Shown here one piece after another: positions 35,701 to 42,733 of a stretch of DNA of 48,318 bases. The notes under the pieces are model-generated. The model saw only the letters and a list, made by a program, of their open reading frames with translations. It had not been told where the DNA came from and made no database searches. Position numbers and translations under genes: made by a program. This DNA comes from Streptomyces sp. McG3. GTDB taxonomy: Bacteria > Actinomycetota > Actinomycetes > Streptomycetales > Streptomycetaceae. Within the stretch, counting starts at the first letter, position 1; each line of letters opens with the position of its first letter. The stretch lies in assembly GCF_018619185.1 (NCBI RefSeq), contig NZ_JAAXYC010000023.1, forward strand, positions 1 to 48,318. The letters run 5' to 3'.

Positions 35701-37211
35701 GTGACGGCGGCGTTCTGGTCTTCTGCCGTCAGGTGAAGAAGGGCGACGACGACCTCGCCGTCTACCGTGCTCTGCGGGTGAAGGACGGGCGGCCACTGAA
35801 CAGCTACACGCACGACACCGGGTACAACAGCGACTGCGGAAGCATCGCCGTCGACGAGAAGGGCGATCGTTTCGTAGCGAACCACCATGGGTTGTGGATG
35901 ATCGTCGGCACGCGACGTGGCAGCCGCGTGACGCGGGCCGAGGTGGCGCCGCCAGACCTGGTCGTCGGCCGTCTCCTCCAGGACGCGAGCCACCCGGTCG
36001 TTCCGGTGGTCTCCTACGGTGACAACCACGTGACGGCCCAGCCGCTGATCCCGCGCGGAGTCGACGGCTCCGACATCATCGTCGGCTCTCCGCGCCTGGT
36101 CGACGGCGGCAAGTCCCTGGTGGCCCAGATCAGGGAGTTGGACGAGCCCGACGAGGGCGAGACGCTGGCGCTCGTCGACGCGGCGACCGGCCGGATCACC
36201 ACCGAGGTGAAACGGCCCACGTCTGCCGTGGTGGTCGACCGGGCCGTGGAGCATGACCTGCTGGTGAACGACGCCGGAACGCTCGTGGCGGACGTGGTCG
36301 ACCGCGACCGGGTCCAGATCCGGGAGATTCCGTCGCTGCGCCAGGTGGCGGAGGTCAGCACACACGCGCCCCCGGAGGACCGGGGCGGGGCCCCGGAAGC
36401 GCTGACGCTGACCTTTCTCCGGGGCGGCGACGAACTCGTGACCCTCTCCGGCAGCCGGATCGAGCACTGGGACGCCAGGACCGGCCGCCGCCTGTCCCCC
36501 GTCATCGACGCCCGTTTGCTGGGCCTCACGAAGAAGAACCCGCCGCTGTTCGGCTCCGGCCGCCCGGAGGCCGTGGACTCGGGCTTCGCGGTGAACCCCC
36601 ATGCGGAGAAGGGCTATGTGCAGGTCATGGTCGCCCGCGCCCCGGTCCTGCACGCCGTTCATCTGCGTACCGGCAAGGAGAACAAGGATCTGCGCGTCCG
36701 CCTGGGCCCGAGGATCGAACGGGCGGTCCGCGACAGCAGCGGTAGCTACGCGGCCGCCAAGTCGCCCGGCGGCATGATGGAGATGTGGTCGACGGCGACC
36801 GGAGAACGGCCGGCCAGACTCGTCGGACCGCTCGGGCCACTGGGCTCCGACGAACGCTTCACCGGGGACGGATTCGTCTTCGGCTTCACCGGGGCCGGCG
36901 GTGAGTTCTTCGTCGCGAACGGCGGCTCGGTGCGCTTCCAGCAGCTCGCGGACTCCAACGCCTACCAGACGTACGACTTCGCGGCGCACCAGCACTTCCT
37001 GGCGGCCACCAAGGACGGCAGGACTCTGCTGCGTACGCTCTCCGGAGGCAGCTTCGGGGGAGGCAACGGAGACCGCGGCCGTCTGGACCTGATCCATCTC
37101 GACCCCGAGCTCTGGAAGCGGCACCTGTGCGCCGTCGTCGGCCGCGACCTCACGGCGGAGGAGCGCTCCGGTCTGCCCTCGGGCCTGCCCGAAGGGATCT
37201 GCCCGGCCTGA
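32760..37211 (+). CDS. trypsin-like protease / nSTAND1 NTPase / TM / WD40-like propeller protein
   Basis: 1483-aa signalling protein of the STAND class. Domains: trypsin-like protease (about 25-225) with triad H55 (LTCAHVV), D107 (GDVAVL) and S181 (GYSGSP); nSTAND1 NTPase (about 233-650), opened by its hallmark PFRGIDTFQERHEDIFFGR, with Walker A GPSGCGKSS (272-280), Walker B VVLDQAE (D375) and LRSDF; an Arg-rich stretch RRRRRLRRARGR, one TM helix (about 685-706); and a C-terminal beta-propeller (about 720-1430) with WD40-like blades such as LTLWDLATGRR, IEHWDARTGRR and MEMWSTATGER. The C-terminus has the motif family members share (LDP..W.R.LC...GRDLT, ending ICP). The positive-inside rule puts protease and NTPase in the cytoplasm and the propeller outside. 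GTG 32760 follows the Trypco1 stop by one base. Confidence 0.92.
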   Translation: MTGLRGDADSMGPEEEAPSADEALNAAVVRVRGGNGAIAGGGFLVTPDRVLTCAHVVFDALARGRDLDVAVGAEVLIEFPLADGPGERHFVAEVEQWIPEEPKHCGDVAVLRLRDAVPGTRPLPVAASDAVSHRPVRVVGFPDDELGVIWHRGELSGKSSGDWIQLSRADSRTTHITRGYSGSPVWDERRGAAVGIVVAAQRNRDATQQSFAISVKAALRKLPDLDRALAAHPFRGIDTFQERHEDIFFGRDSDIEDVVAALEKHGAVTLFGPSGCGKSSLALAGVVPRMRRESGEAEDDDRLGPDAIVVNAGADGPLLSRLAVDLYEAVRTGRYGDRRAESVDQVEEWLADRGLVQTLNRLRGASDGRCLVVLDQAEALLKLDEEEFDEVAGLLFPESDPTAGSLLLVTLRSDFMDAALRHPRLGPLVGGSRLLPLTPMSRSQLRDVINRPVEKAPAVEYDPGLADRILDDACREPENLPLLGFLLKRLWDERSAGRLRTSTYVALHGVEGALEEHCEKAWRQYVGESERMAAARLLRGLVRVLPGSGTPLRRRLTRGGAGEAGWELAKSFGAQPFRLLVLRGGDGEPETAELAHEKLIEVWPALRDQVREDERFLTGRAELNHDRERWTKQGRPAALLPGGLQLASIQAWVKDREPELDAPERDFLERARRRRRLRRARGRAAGTAAAVVFALIVGLGTFLVYQERVSTQRQQDGRSRLLANYSAEVAEQDPGQAALIAMGAYGIAPTNEARNAVLRRYDQVKNAAWVLSGAEGSIRDVAMSVDGAVTLVATENGRATLFVRQAEGRVQRLHLDLDEMAFHPLVSRDGRQVAHVSAAGTLVRYEVDLAAGRPEDLLRPQPGLRGPEFEKMADTLGWVGVEERLMALSPDAGSLVTMVDGRLTLWDLATGRRQDVPGGPVARSESVWFGPDENTLVVSRSVAGGSDLVMDVVDVRTGKVRELADGVDDSAMYGSATALSGDGGVLVFCRQVKKGDDDLAVYRALRVKDGRPLNSYTHDTGYNSDCGSIAVDEKGDRFVANHHGLWMIVGTRRGSRVTRAEVAPPDLVVGRLLQDASHPVVPVVSYGDNHVTAQPLIPRGVDGSDIIVGSPRLVDGGKSLVAQIRELDEPDEGETLALVDAATGRITTEVKRPTSAVVVDRAVEHDLLVNDAGTLVADVVDRDRVQIREIPSLRQVAEVSTHAPPEDRGGAPEALTLTFLRGGDELVTLSGSRIEHWDARTGRRLSPVIDARLLGLTKKNPPLFGSGRPEAVDSGFAVNPHAEKGYVQVMVARAPVLHAVHLRTGKENKDLRVRLGPRIERAVRDSSGSYAAAKSPGGMMEMWSTATGERPARLVGPLGPLGSDERFTGDGFVFGFTGAGGEFFVANGGSVRFQQLADSNAYQTYDFAAHQHFLAATKDGRTLLRTLSGGSFGGGNGDRGRLDLIHLDPELWKRHLCAVVGRDLTAEERSGLPSGLPEGICPA

Positions 37212-37279
37212 GCCGACCTGTACTCCGGGAGATCCACACAGCTCGGTCACACCCATAGCCGTCCGTCCTGGGGTCGGCA

Positions 37280-37285
37280 TAACGT
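37280..37285 (+). promoter_or_regulatory. putative -10 element of the leaderless methyltransferase gene
   Basis: TAACGT ends 6 nt before GTG 37292, favouring that start over ATG 37295. Confidence 0.4.
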
Positions 37286-37291
37286 CACGGG

Positions 37292-37957
37292 GTGATGGAA
37301 CCCCCGCACCTGGACACGATCCGGCAGTCGTACGACGCCGTCGCCGCCGACTACGCCCGGACCGTCAAGGACCCGAGTGAGCTGGACCCGCTGTCGCGCG
37401 CCGTGCTGGCCGCCTTCGCCGAGCTCGTCACGTCGTCCGGCCTCGGGCCGACGGCGGACGTGGGCTGCGGGCCGGGCAAGGTGACCGCGTACCTGACCGG
37501 GCTGGGGGTCTCCGCGTTCGGGATCGATCTCTCGCCGAGGATGGTCGGGCTGGCCCGCGCGGCCCATCCGGAACTGCGCTTCGAGGTCGGCTCGATGACC
37601 GCGCTGGAGACGGGGGACGGCGAACTGGGCGGCATCCTGGCGTTCTACTCCACGCACCACCTGCCGCCGGAGTCGCTCCCCGGCGCGTTCGCCGAGTTCC
37701 ACCGGACGCTGGCGCCCGGCGGGCACCTGCTGATCGTCACCCGGGTCGGCGACGACGGGCACCGGCAGCTGACGTACGGCTACGGAGGCCCCGCCGTCCC
37801 CTTCGACAGCTACCGGCTGCCGGGGGACCGGATCGCCGAACTGCTGGAGCGGGCCGGGTTCGTCATCACGGGGCGGACCCTTCAGGAGCCCGAGGAGGGC
37901 GCGAAGCGGCCGGTCGCCGGCTTTATGGCCCACAAGCCGGAAGCCCGTCAGGCGTAG
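37292..37957 (+). CDS. class I SAM-dependent methyltransferase
   Basis: 221-aa methyltransferase of the UbiE/Methyltransf_11/25 type. The SAM-binding motif I is TADVGCGPGKVTAYL (about 49-63), the acidic end of strand 2 is FGIDLSPRMV, and post-motif LAPGGHLLIVTRVG is near 140-153. It also has the N-terminal helix IRQSYDAVAADYA characteristic of this group. Substrate unknown. GTG 37292 is chosen for the leaderless signature. It stands alone between the STAND gene and the NPP1 gene. Confidence 0.9.
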   Translation: MMEPPHLDTIRQSYDAVAADYARTVKDPSELDPLSRAVLAAFAELVTSSGLGPTADVGCGPGKVTAYLTGLGVSAFGIDLSPRMVGLARAAHPELRFEVGSMTALETGDGELGGILAFYSTHHLPPESLPGAFAEFHRTLAPGGHLLIVTRVGDDGHRQLTYGYGGPAVPFDSYRLPGDRIAELLERAGFVITGRTLQEPEEGAKRPVAGFMAHKPEARQA

Positions 37958-38096
37958 CACGGCCCGGCGTCGCGCCGCCCGTGACGCGGGTGGGGGCCGG
38001 CCTTCCGTTTCCTTCTGTCATGACCCGGGCAACTCTTGCGGAGGCCGACCCCGTCGCCACGTGCTGATGTGCCCGATGAGTCAGGAGCGAGAAACC

Positions 38097-38981
38097 ATGC
38101 GAACTCCGCCGATACCCCCAACGCCCGCCGGGAACAGCGGTGCCGACCCCGCCGGTGCGAGCGTTCCGCTTCCCCTTCGCCACCGGTTCGGCGCCACAGG
38201 TGCCGTCCGCAAGCGCACCACCCGCACCGCCGCCGTCCTCGCCGCCGCCGGTCTCCTCGTGCTGGGCACCGCCTCCGCCGCCCACGCCGATCCGCCGGGC
38301 AGCCTCCCCCAGAACGCGGGCGGTTACGAGCAGGCGTTCTCGCCCGCCTTCGACTACGACGGCGACGGCTGCTACGCCACCCCCGCCATCGGTCCGGACG
38401 GCACCCTCGCGCCCGGGCTGAAGACGACCGGCGCGATCAACGGCAGCTGCCGGGACCGGGGGGACCTGGACAACTCGCAGACGTATGCCCGGTCGAAGTG
38501 CAACAACGGCTGGTGCGGCATCGTCTACGCGACCTACTTCGAGAAGGACCAGGCCGTCCACGGCAGCGGACTCGGCGGGCACCGTCACGACTTCGAGCAT
38601 GTGATCTCCTGGGTCAACCAGGGCTCCGACCAGGTGGACTACGTCTCGACGACGCAGCACAGCACGGTGAAGACCTATCCGCGCTCGCAGGTGCGGTTCG
38701 ACGGCTCGCATCCCAAGGCCGTCTACCACAAGGACGGGCCGAGCACGCACTTCTTCCGCCTCGCCAACGGCAACGACGAGCCGCCCGAGAACCACTACGG
38801 CACCTGGCGATACCCGCCGGTCGTCGACTGGAACGGCTTCCCCAGCACGGAGTTGCGCGACCGGCTCATGAACGCCGACTTCGGCTCCGCGACCATCAAG
38901 GTCACCGACAAGGACGACCGCTTCCGCAATCTGCTCAACAACTCCAAGCCCGCCGGGATCCCCTTCGACCCCTGGGCCTGA
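38097..38981 (+). CDS. secreted NPP1-family (necrosis-inducing-like) protein
   Basis: 294-aa exported protein of the NPP1 (NLP, necrosis and ethylene-inducing peptide 1-like) family. The family heptapeptide is present as GHRHDFE at 161-167 (canonical GHRHDWE, with Phe for Trp); its acidic residues bind the divalent ion needed for membrane attack in plant-active NLPs. Four cysteines (DGCYATP, GSCRD, SKCNNGWCG) could form disulfides. A long basic N-terminus (to about 45, VRKRTTRT) precedes the signal core AAVLAAAGLLVLGTASAAHA, cut near ADPPG. ATG 38097 has AGGAG 9 nt upstream. Members from saprophytic Streptomyces may be non-toxic, so plant activity should not be assumed. Confidence 0.9.
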   Translation: MRTPPIPPTPAGNSGADPAGASVPLPLRHRFGATGAVRKRTTRTAAVLAAAGLLVLGTASAAHADPPGSLPQNAGGYEQAFSPAFDYDGDGCYATPAIGPDGTLAPGLKTTGAINGSCRDRGDLDNSQTYARSKCNNGWCGIVYATYFEKDQAVHGSGLGGHRHDFEHVISWVNQGSDQVDYVSTTQHSTVKTYPRSQVRFDGSHPKAVYHKDGPSTHFFRLANGNDEPPENHYGTWRYPPVVDWNGFPSTELRDRLMNADFGSATIKVTDKDDRFRNLLNNSKPAGIPFDPWA

Positions 38982-38992
38982 GAGGCGCCCCC

Positions 38993-39022
38993 CGCCGCCC
39001 GGGGCCCGGATCCCGGGCGGCG
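38993..39022. terminator. bidirectional terminator hairpin
   Basis: CGCCGCCCGGG (38993-39003) and CCCGGGCGGCG (39012-39022) form a perfect 11-bp stem with an 8-nt loop, between the convergent NPP1 and GlxA-type genes. Confidence 0.75.
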
Positions 39023-39032
39023 AGGGCGTCCG

Positions 39033-40022
39033 TCACGCCAGGGGAAAGGCGCGGCGGTAGTCGCTCGGCGACACCCCGATCTGTCTGACGAAGTGGTGCC
39101 GGAGGTTGTTCGCGGTGCCGAGGCCGCTCAGCTCCCCGATCCTGGCGATCGGCAGGTCCGTCGACTCCAGCAGGCTCTGGGCCCGTCGCAGCCGCTGATT
39201 CAGCAGCCACTGCAACGGGGTCACCCCGGTGGCCGCCTGGAGCCGCCGGTAGAGGGTGCGCGGGCTCATCGCGGCCCGCTGGGCCAGGTCCTCCACCGTC
39301 AGCGGCTGGTCGAGGTGCGCCCGGGCCCAGTCCAGCACGGGCGCCAGGCCCCGGTCGTCGGTGGCGGGCACGGGCTGGTCGATGAACTGAGCCTGGCCGC
39401 CGGGGCGGTGGGCCGGCACCACCATCCGGCGGGCCAGCTGGTTGGCCACGTGGGCGCCGAGGTCGCGGCGTACGAGGTGGAGGCAGAGGTCGAGTCCCGC
39501 GGTCAGCCCGGCGCTGGTGAGGACGTCGCCGTCGTCCACGTACAGCACCGAGTCGTCGACCCGCACCTTCGGGTAGCGGTCGGCCAGTTGGGCCGTGTGC
39601 ATCCAGTGGGCGGTGGCGCGCCGGCCGTCGAGGATGCCCGCCTCGGCGAGGGCGAAGGCGCCCGTGCACAGGGAGACCATGCGGGCACCGGCGTCGTGGG
39701 CGAGGCGGAGAGCCGCGATCAGTGCCGGGTCCAGCGGCCGGCCCTCGTCGACACAGGGGTCGGGCACCGAGGGCACGATGACGGTGTCGGCGCCCGCGAG
39801 GTCGGCCAGGCCGTAGCGGGTGTGCAGGGAGAGTCCGGCCCCGGTCGCCGGAGTGTCCGCGCCGGCCTCCCGCGTGCCGCACAGCCGCAGGTCGTACCAG
39901 GGGTCCGCCAGGTCGGGCTGCGGCTTCCCGAACACCGTGCAGGGAATGCTCAGTTCGTACAGGTCCCAGGAGGGAAGGCGGATCTCCTCGGTCACGACCA
40001 CGGCGACGGAACCAGCGCTCAT
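39033..40022 (-). CDS. GlxA-type transcriptional regulator (DJ-1/PfpI-like plus AraC HTH)
   Basis: 329-aa regulator. The N-terminal DJ-1/PfpI-like domain (about 1-190) has the usual SLCTGAFALAEAGILDGRRATAHW nucleophile-elbow region with C119; in such regulators this domain senses a small ligand and is generally not catalytic. The C-terminal AraC/XylS domain (about 230-325) has two HTH motifs, LTVEDLAQRAAMSPRTLYRRL and PIARIGELSGLGTANNLRHHF, the second ending in the typical QIGVSPSDYRR. It is divergent from an imine-reductase-like gene with a 136-bp shared gap, so it is likely to control that gene or itself. ATG 40022 is supported by the TACGCT element 7 nt upstream. Confidence 0.9.
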   Translation of the reverse strand: MSAGSVAVVVTEEIRLPSWDLYELSIPCTVFGKPQPDLADPWYDLRLCGTREAGADTPATGAGLSLHTRYGLADLAGADTVIVPSVPDPCVDEGRPLDPALIAALRLAHDAGARMVSLCTGAFALAEAGILDGRRATAHWMHTAQLADRYPKVRVDDSVLYVDDGDVLTSAGLTAGLDLCLHLVRRDLGAHVANQLARRMVVPAHRPGGQAQFIDQPVPATDDRGLAPVLDWARAHLDQPLTVEDLAQRAAMSPRTLYRRLQAATGVTPLQWLLNQRLRRAQSLLESTDLPIARIGELSGLGTANNLRHHFVRQIGVSPSDYRRAFPLA

Positions 40023-40029
40023 ACGGTGC

Positions 40030-40035
40030 AGCGTA
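40030..40035 (-). promoter_or_regulatory. putative -10 element of the leaderless GlxA-type regulator
   Basis: On the minus strand TACGCT ends 7 nt before ATG 40022; no ribosome site is present. Confidence 0.4.
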
Positions 40036-40158
40036 TGGCAGGAATTTGGTGGTCGCCGTCACTGGTGTCACTTCTCCCGCCCTTCTCCTGCTGCGAGCGT
40101 GGTGCGTACGTGATCAACCGGCCCAGGCGTGGGCAGACGTACAGGGAGTTGTCGGAAC

Positions 40159-41043
40159 ATGGGTACCGAGCGTTCGGCCGTGACGGTCATCGGGCTGGGT
40201 CAGATGGGATCGGCGCTGGCAGCCACCCTGCTGGAGCGGGGGCACCCGACCACGGTGTGGAACCGTTCGGCGCACAGGGCGCGGGCGTTGGCCGAGCGCG
40301 GTGCCGAGCTCGCCGCGACGCCCGAGGAGGCCGTCGCGGCGAGCCCGCTGATCATCGTGTGCGTACTGGACTACGACGCGCTGCACGCCACCCTCGACCC
40401 CGTCGCGGGTGACCTGGCGGGCAAATCCCTGGTCAACCTCACCTCCGGGTCGCCCGAGCAGGCCCGGGAAGCCGCCGCGTGGGCCCGCTCGCACTCCGCC
40501 GACTACCTCGACGGCGCGATCATGACCACTCCGCCGGGGGTCGGCAGCCCCGAGATGATGTTCCTCTACGGCGGCTCGCCGACCGCCTTCGAGACCCACC
40601 GCCCGACCCTGGCGGCCCTGGGCGACCCCCTGCACCTGGGCGCCGAGCCGGGTCTGGCCTCCCTCTACGACGCCGCGCTGCTCGGCCTGATGTGGTCCAC
40701 CATGACCGGCTGGCTGCACGGCACCGCCCTGGTCGGCGCGGAGAAGATCGAGGCCACGGCCTTCACCCCGGTCGCGATCCGCTGGCTGGGCGCCGTGACC
40801 GGGTTCCTCACCACCTACGCCGGCCAGGTCGACGCCGGCCGCTACCCGGGCGACGACGCCACCGTCGACGTACAGATCGCGGCCATCGACCACCTCCTGC
40901 ACGCCGCGGCGGCCCGGGGCCTCGACAACGCCCTGCCCGAACTCCTCAAGGCCACCATGGAACGCGCCCGGGACGCGGGCCACGGCTCCGACAGCTACGC
41001 GAGCGTCATCGAGGTCCTGACGAAGAGGGCGGCCGGCGCGTGA
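40159..41043 (+). CDS. imine reductase-like NAD(P)-binding oxidoreductase
   Basis: 294-aa enzyme of the 6-phosphogluconate/beta-hydroxyacid dehydrogenase superfamily, of the imine reductase (IRED) branch. The Rossmann motif is VIGLGQMGSALA (10-21), followed by the NADP-binding VWNRS and the substrate-side segment DGAIMTTPPGVGSPEMMFLYGG. The interdomain helix carries LYDAALLGLMW with D171 at the position that in characterised IREDs is Asp in (R)-type or Tyr in (S)-type enzymes. So an Asp-type IRED is predicted, reducing cyclic imines with NADPH. ATG 40159 has AGGGAG about 10 nt upstream. Its stop overlaps the GTG of the following isomerase gene (GTGA). Confidence 0.82.
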   Translation: MGTERSAVTVIGLGQMGSALAATLLERGHPTTVWNRSAHRARALAERGAELAATPEEAVAASPLIIVCVLDYDALHATLDPVAGDLAGKSLVNLTSGSPEQAREAAAWARSHSADYLDGAIMTTPPGVGSPEMMFLYGGSPTAFETHRPTLAALGDPLHLGAEPGLASLYDAALLGLMWSTMTGWLHGTALVGAEKIEATAFTPVAIRWLGAVTGFLTTYAGQVDAGRYPGDDATVDVQIAAIDHLLHAAAARGLDNALPELLKATMERARDAGHGSDSYASVIEVLTKRAAGA

Positions 41044-41675
41044 CGGTGACCCGGGCGGCCGTCACCCCTCCGGCCCCGGCGGCGCGCCCGGTTGGTGCCC
41101 CGCGCTGGGCGGACCTGCTCGCGACCGCCACCGACGACAGCCTGACCGCCCTGGGGGAGGCGGCGGGGCGGGACTGGTCGCGCCCCGCCCGCGGCCTCGA
41201 CTGGAGCTGCCGCCAGACCCTGGACCACCTGGCCCTCGGCCTGACCGGTTACGCGGGCCTGCTCATCGCCCGCCCCACCGACCGCTACATCACGCTCTTC
41301 GCCTCCCTCGACCCCGAGGCACCCGTCGCCGACTGCCTGGACGGCCTCCGCATCGCCTCGGCCCTCGCCGCCTCCACCGTCCGCGGCACGGCGCCGGACG
41401 TACGGGCCTGGCACCCCTGGGGTCACTCCGACGCCGGCGGCTTCGCCGCCATGGCGATCACCGAACTGACCCTCCACACCCACGACATCACCCGCGCCCT
41501 CGGTGTCCCGTGGGACCTGCCCGACCCCACGAGCGCCGCCGTCCTGGCCCGTCTCTTCCCCGGCGCGCCTTCCGGACACCGCCCGTCCGACACGCTGTTG
41601 TGGTGCACGGGCCGGGCCGCGCTCCCCGGGCTGCCCCGGCGCGTGGAGTGGCAGTGGGACGGCACCGTGCGCTGA
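41040..41675 (+). CDS. maleylpyruvate isomerase-type mycothiol-dependent (MDMPI/DinB-like) protein
   Basis: 211-aa protein of the DinB-like MDMPI N-terminal fold, a four-helix metal site used by mycothiol-dependent enzymes. The metal ligands are visible: a His in CRQTLDHLALGL and the E-x3-H pair in AITELTLHTHD. Homologues catalyse thiol-dependent isomerisation or transfer, but many are unassigned. The GTG start overlaps the stop of the imine reductase-like gene, so both are translationally coupled and probably belong to one pathway. It converges with the TetR gene 19 bp further on. Confidence 0.78.
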   Translation: MTVTRAAVTPPAPAARPVGAPRWADLLATATDDSLTALGEAAGRDWSRPARGLDWSCRQTLDHLALGLTGYAGLLIARPTDRYITLFASLDPEAPVADCLDGLRIASALAASTVRGTAPDVRAWHPWGHSDAGGFAAMAITELTLHTHDITRALGVPWDLPDPTSAAVLARLFPGAPSGHRPSDTLLWCTGRAALPGLPRRVEWQWDGTVR

Positions 41676-41694
41676 CACGGGTCCCGGGCGGAGG

Positions 41695-42258
41695 TCATGC
41701 GCCGGGGCGGTGTCCCTCGTCGTGGCGGGGCAGGCCGCGCAGCAGCGTGCCGAGGTAGAGGCCGAACGGCGGCTCCGCCGGGGCGCTGCCCGCCGCCGCC
41801 AGCCAACGGACCACGCCCAGGCCGAAGACGGACCAGTTCTGTTCGGCCTGCCGGGTGTCCGCGCCGCCCGCGCGGAACGCCGCGACGGCCTTGCCGTGCA
41901 GCCGCTCGAAGGATGCGAGGTGGTGGCGGTGCGGGCGGGCCACGTGCGCCGCGTATCCGGGCACAGCCAGGAACTCGTCGTGCATCGCCCACGCGAGCCG
42001 CTCCAGCCAGTCGAGCCAGGTCGCGGCGTCGGGCTCGTCCTCGGGGAGCACCCGGCCGACCATGACCTCGCTGACGAGGTCCAGTACGCCGTCGCGATCG
42101 GGCACCCACCGGTACAGCGACGAGTGCGCGACCCCGAGCCTCGTCGCGAGCTCCCGCATGGTGAGCGTCGTCACGTCCCCTTGCAGGGCGGCATCGGCGA
42201 TCCGCTCCCGGCTCAGCCGCGGCGGCCGCCCGGGCCCGTTCCTTCCGGTGCTGTTCAT
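41695..42258 (-). CDS. TetR family transcriptional regulator
   Basis: 187-aa regulator. The N-terminal HTH covers about 12-55 (LSRERIADAALQ, then LTMRELATRLGVAHSSLYRWVPDRDGVLDLV), and the C-terminal ligand-binding region is alpha-helical with several Trp residues, as in the TetR_C group around GAF-like WlelL. ATG 42258 is chosen because the basic GRPPRLSRERI stretch starts there; the frame is open to 42363 but that part would overlap the operator and the next gene. The 21-bp dyad at 42294-42314 lies in the divergent promoter region, so it probably represses itself and the gene at 42333. Confidence 0.88.
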   Translation of the reverse strand: MNSTGRNGPGRPPRLSRERIADAALQGDVTTLTMRELATRLGVAHSSLYRWVPDRDGVLDLVSEVMVGRVLPEDEPDAATWLDWLERLAWAMHDEFLAVPGYAAHVARPHRHHLASFERLHGKAVAAFRAGGADTRQAEQNWSVFGLGVVRWLAAAGSAPAEPPFGLYLGTLLRGLPRHDEGHRPGA

Positions 42259-42293
42259 CGGGGCAAGCGTACGCAGGGAGGGGTGGGGCCATA

Positions 42294-42314
42294 TTAGTGA
42301 CCATTGGTCGCTAA
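42294..42314. promoter_or_regulatory. TetR operator candidate
   Basis: TTAGTGACC and GGTCGCTAA surround ATT, a 21-bp dyad with one mismatch between arms. It lies 36 nt from the TetR start and 18 nt before the ATG of the divergent gene, covering the -35 position of the promoter at 42321. Confidence 0.7.
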
Positions 42315-42320
42315 TGCTGC

Positions 42321-42326
42321 TAGGGT
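42321..42326 (+). promoter_or_regulatory. putative -10 element of the leaderless unknown gene
   Basis: TAGGGT ends 6 nt before ATG 42333 and stands 6 nt after the TetR dyad. Confidence 0.45.
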
Positions 42327-42332
42327 CGGCTG

Positions 42333-42731
42333 ATGGACCTACGGGGAGCAGCACGGGAGCCACGGGAGATCGACGCCTCGGGGCTGCCCATGGACCAGGC
42401 GCAAGCGCTGGTCCTCGACGAACTGCGCGCTCTCACCGAGCGTGCCGAGCCGTTCGCGGCGATCCTCCTGATGCCCGCACCGCCACAGGGGAGCACTCCC
42501 GCTCCGGCGGCATCCGGTACCTCCACCGCCGAACGCGTCCGGACCCTCAAGCTGATCCGGCCCGGCCTCACGGAGCTCTGCCGCGGCCTCGCCTTCGTGG
42601 CGCCGGCGGACCTCCCGGCGGAGCGCGCGGCATCGATCCACAGCGCCGAACAGCTGTGGGGCTGCCCGACGATGGCCACGCAGGACGTGACGGCCGCCCG
42701 CGCGTGGGCCGGGGCGCGGGCCGGGGACTGA
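42333..42731 (+). CDS. conserved-looking protein of unknown function, TetR-controlled
   Basis: 132-aa cytoplasmic protein that I cannot assign to a named family. Visible features: an N-terminal helix (MDQAQALVLDELRALTERAEPFAAILLMP), a Pro/Ser/Ala-rich linker (about 50-65), TAERVRTLKLIRPGLTELCRGLAFVAP, and the ending QLWGCPTMATQDVTAARAWA, which has a conserved look. There is no signal peptide or TM and no enzyme motif. The start is decided by the leaderless -10 at 42321. It is probably the main target of the divergent TetR regulator, so it may respond to a small molecule. Confidence 0.72.
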   Translation: MDLRGAAREPREIDASGLPMDQAQALVLDELRALTERAEPFAAILLMPAPPQGSTPAPAASGTSTAERVRTLKLIRPGLTELCRGLAFVAPADLPAERAASIHSAEQLWGCPTMATQDVTAARAWAGARAGD

Positions 42732-42733
42732 CG

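Noticed and set aside
34080..37280. 1066-aa open frame on the - strand opposite the STAND protein
   Set aside because: Antisense shadow with composition bias and no motif, while the + frame carries the intact multidomain protein.
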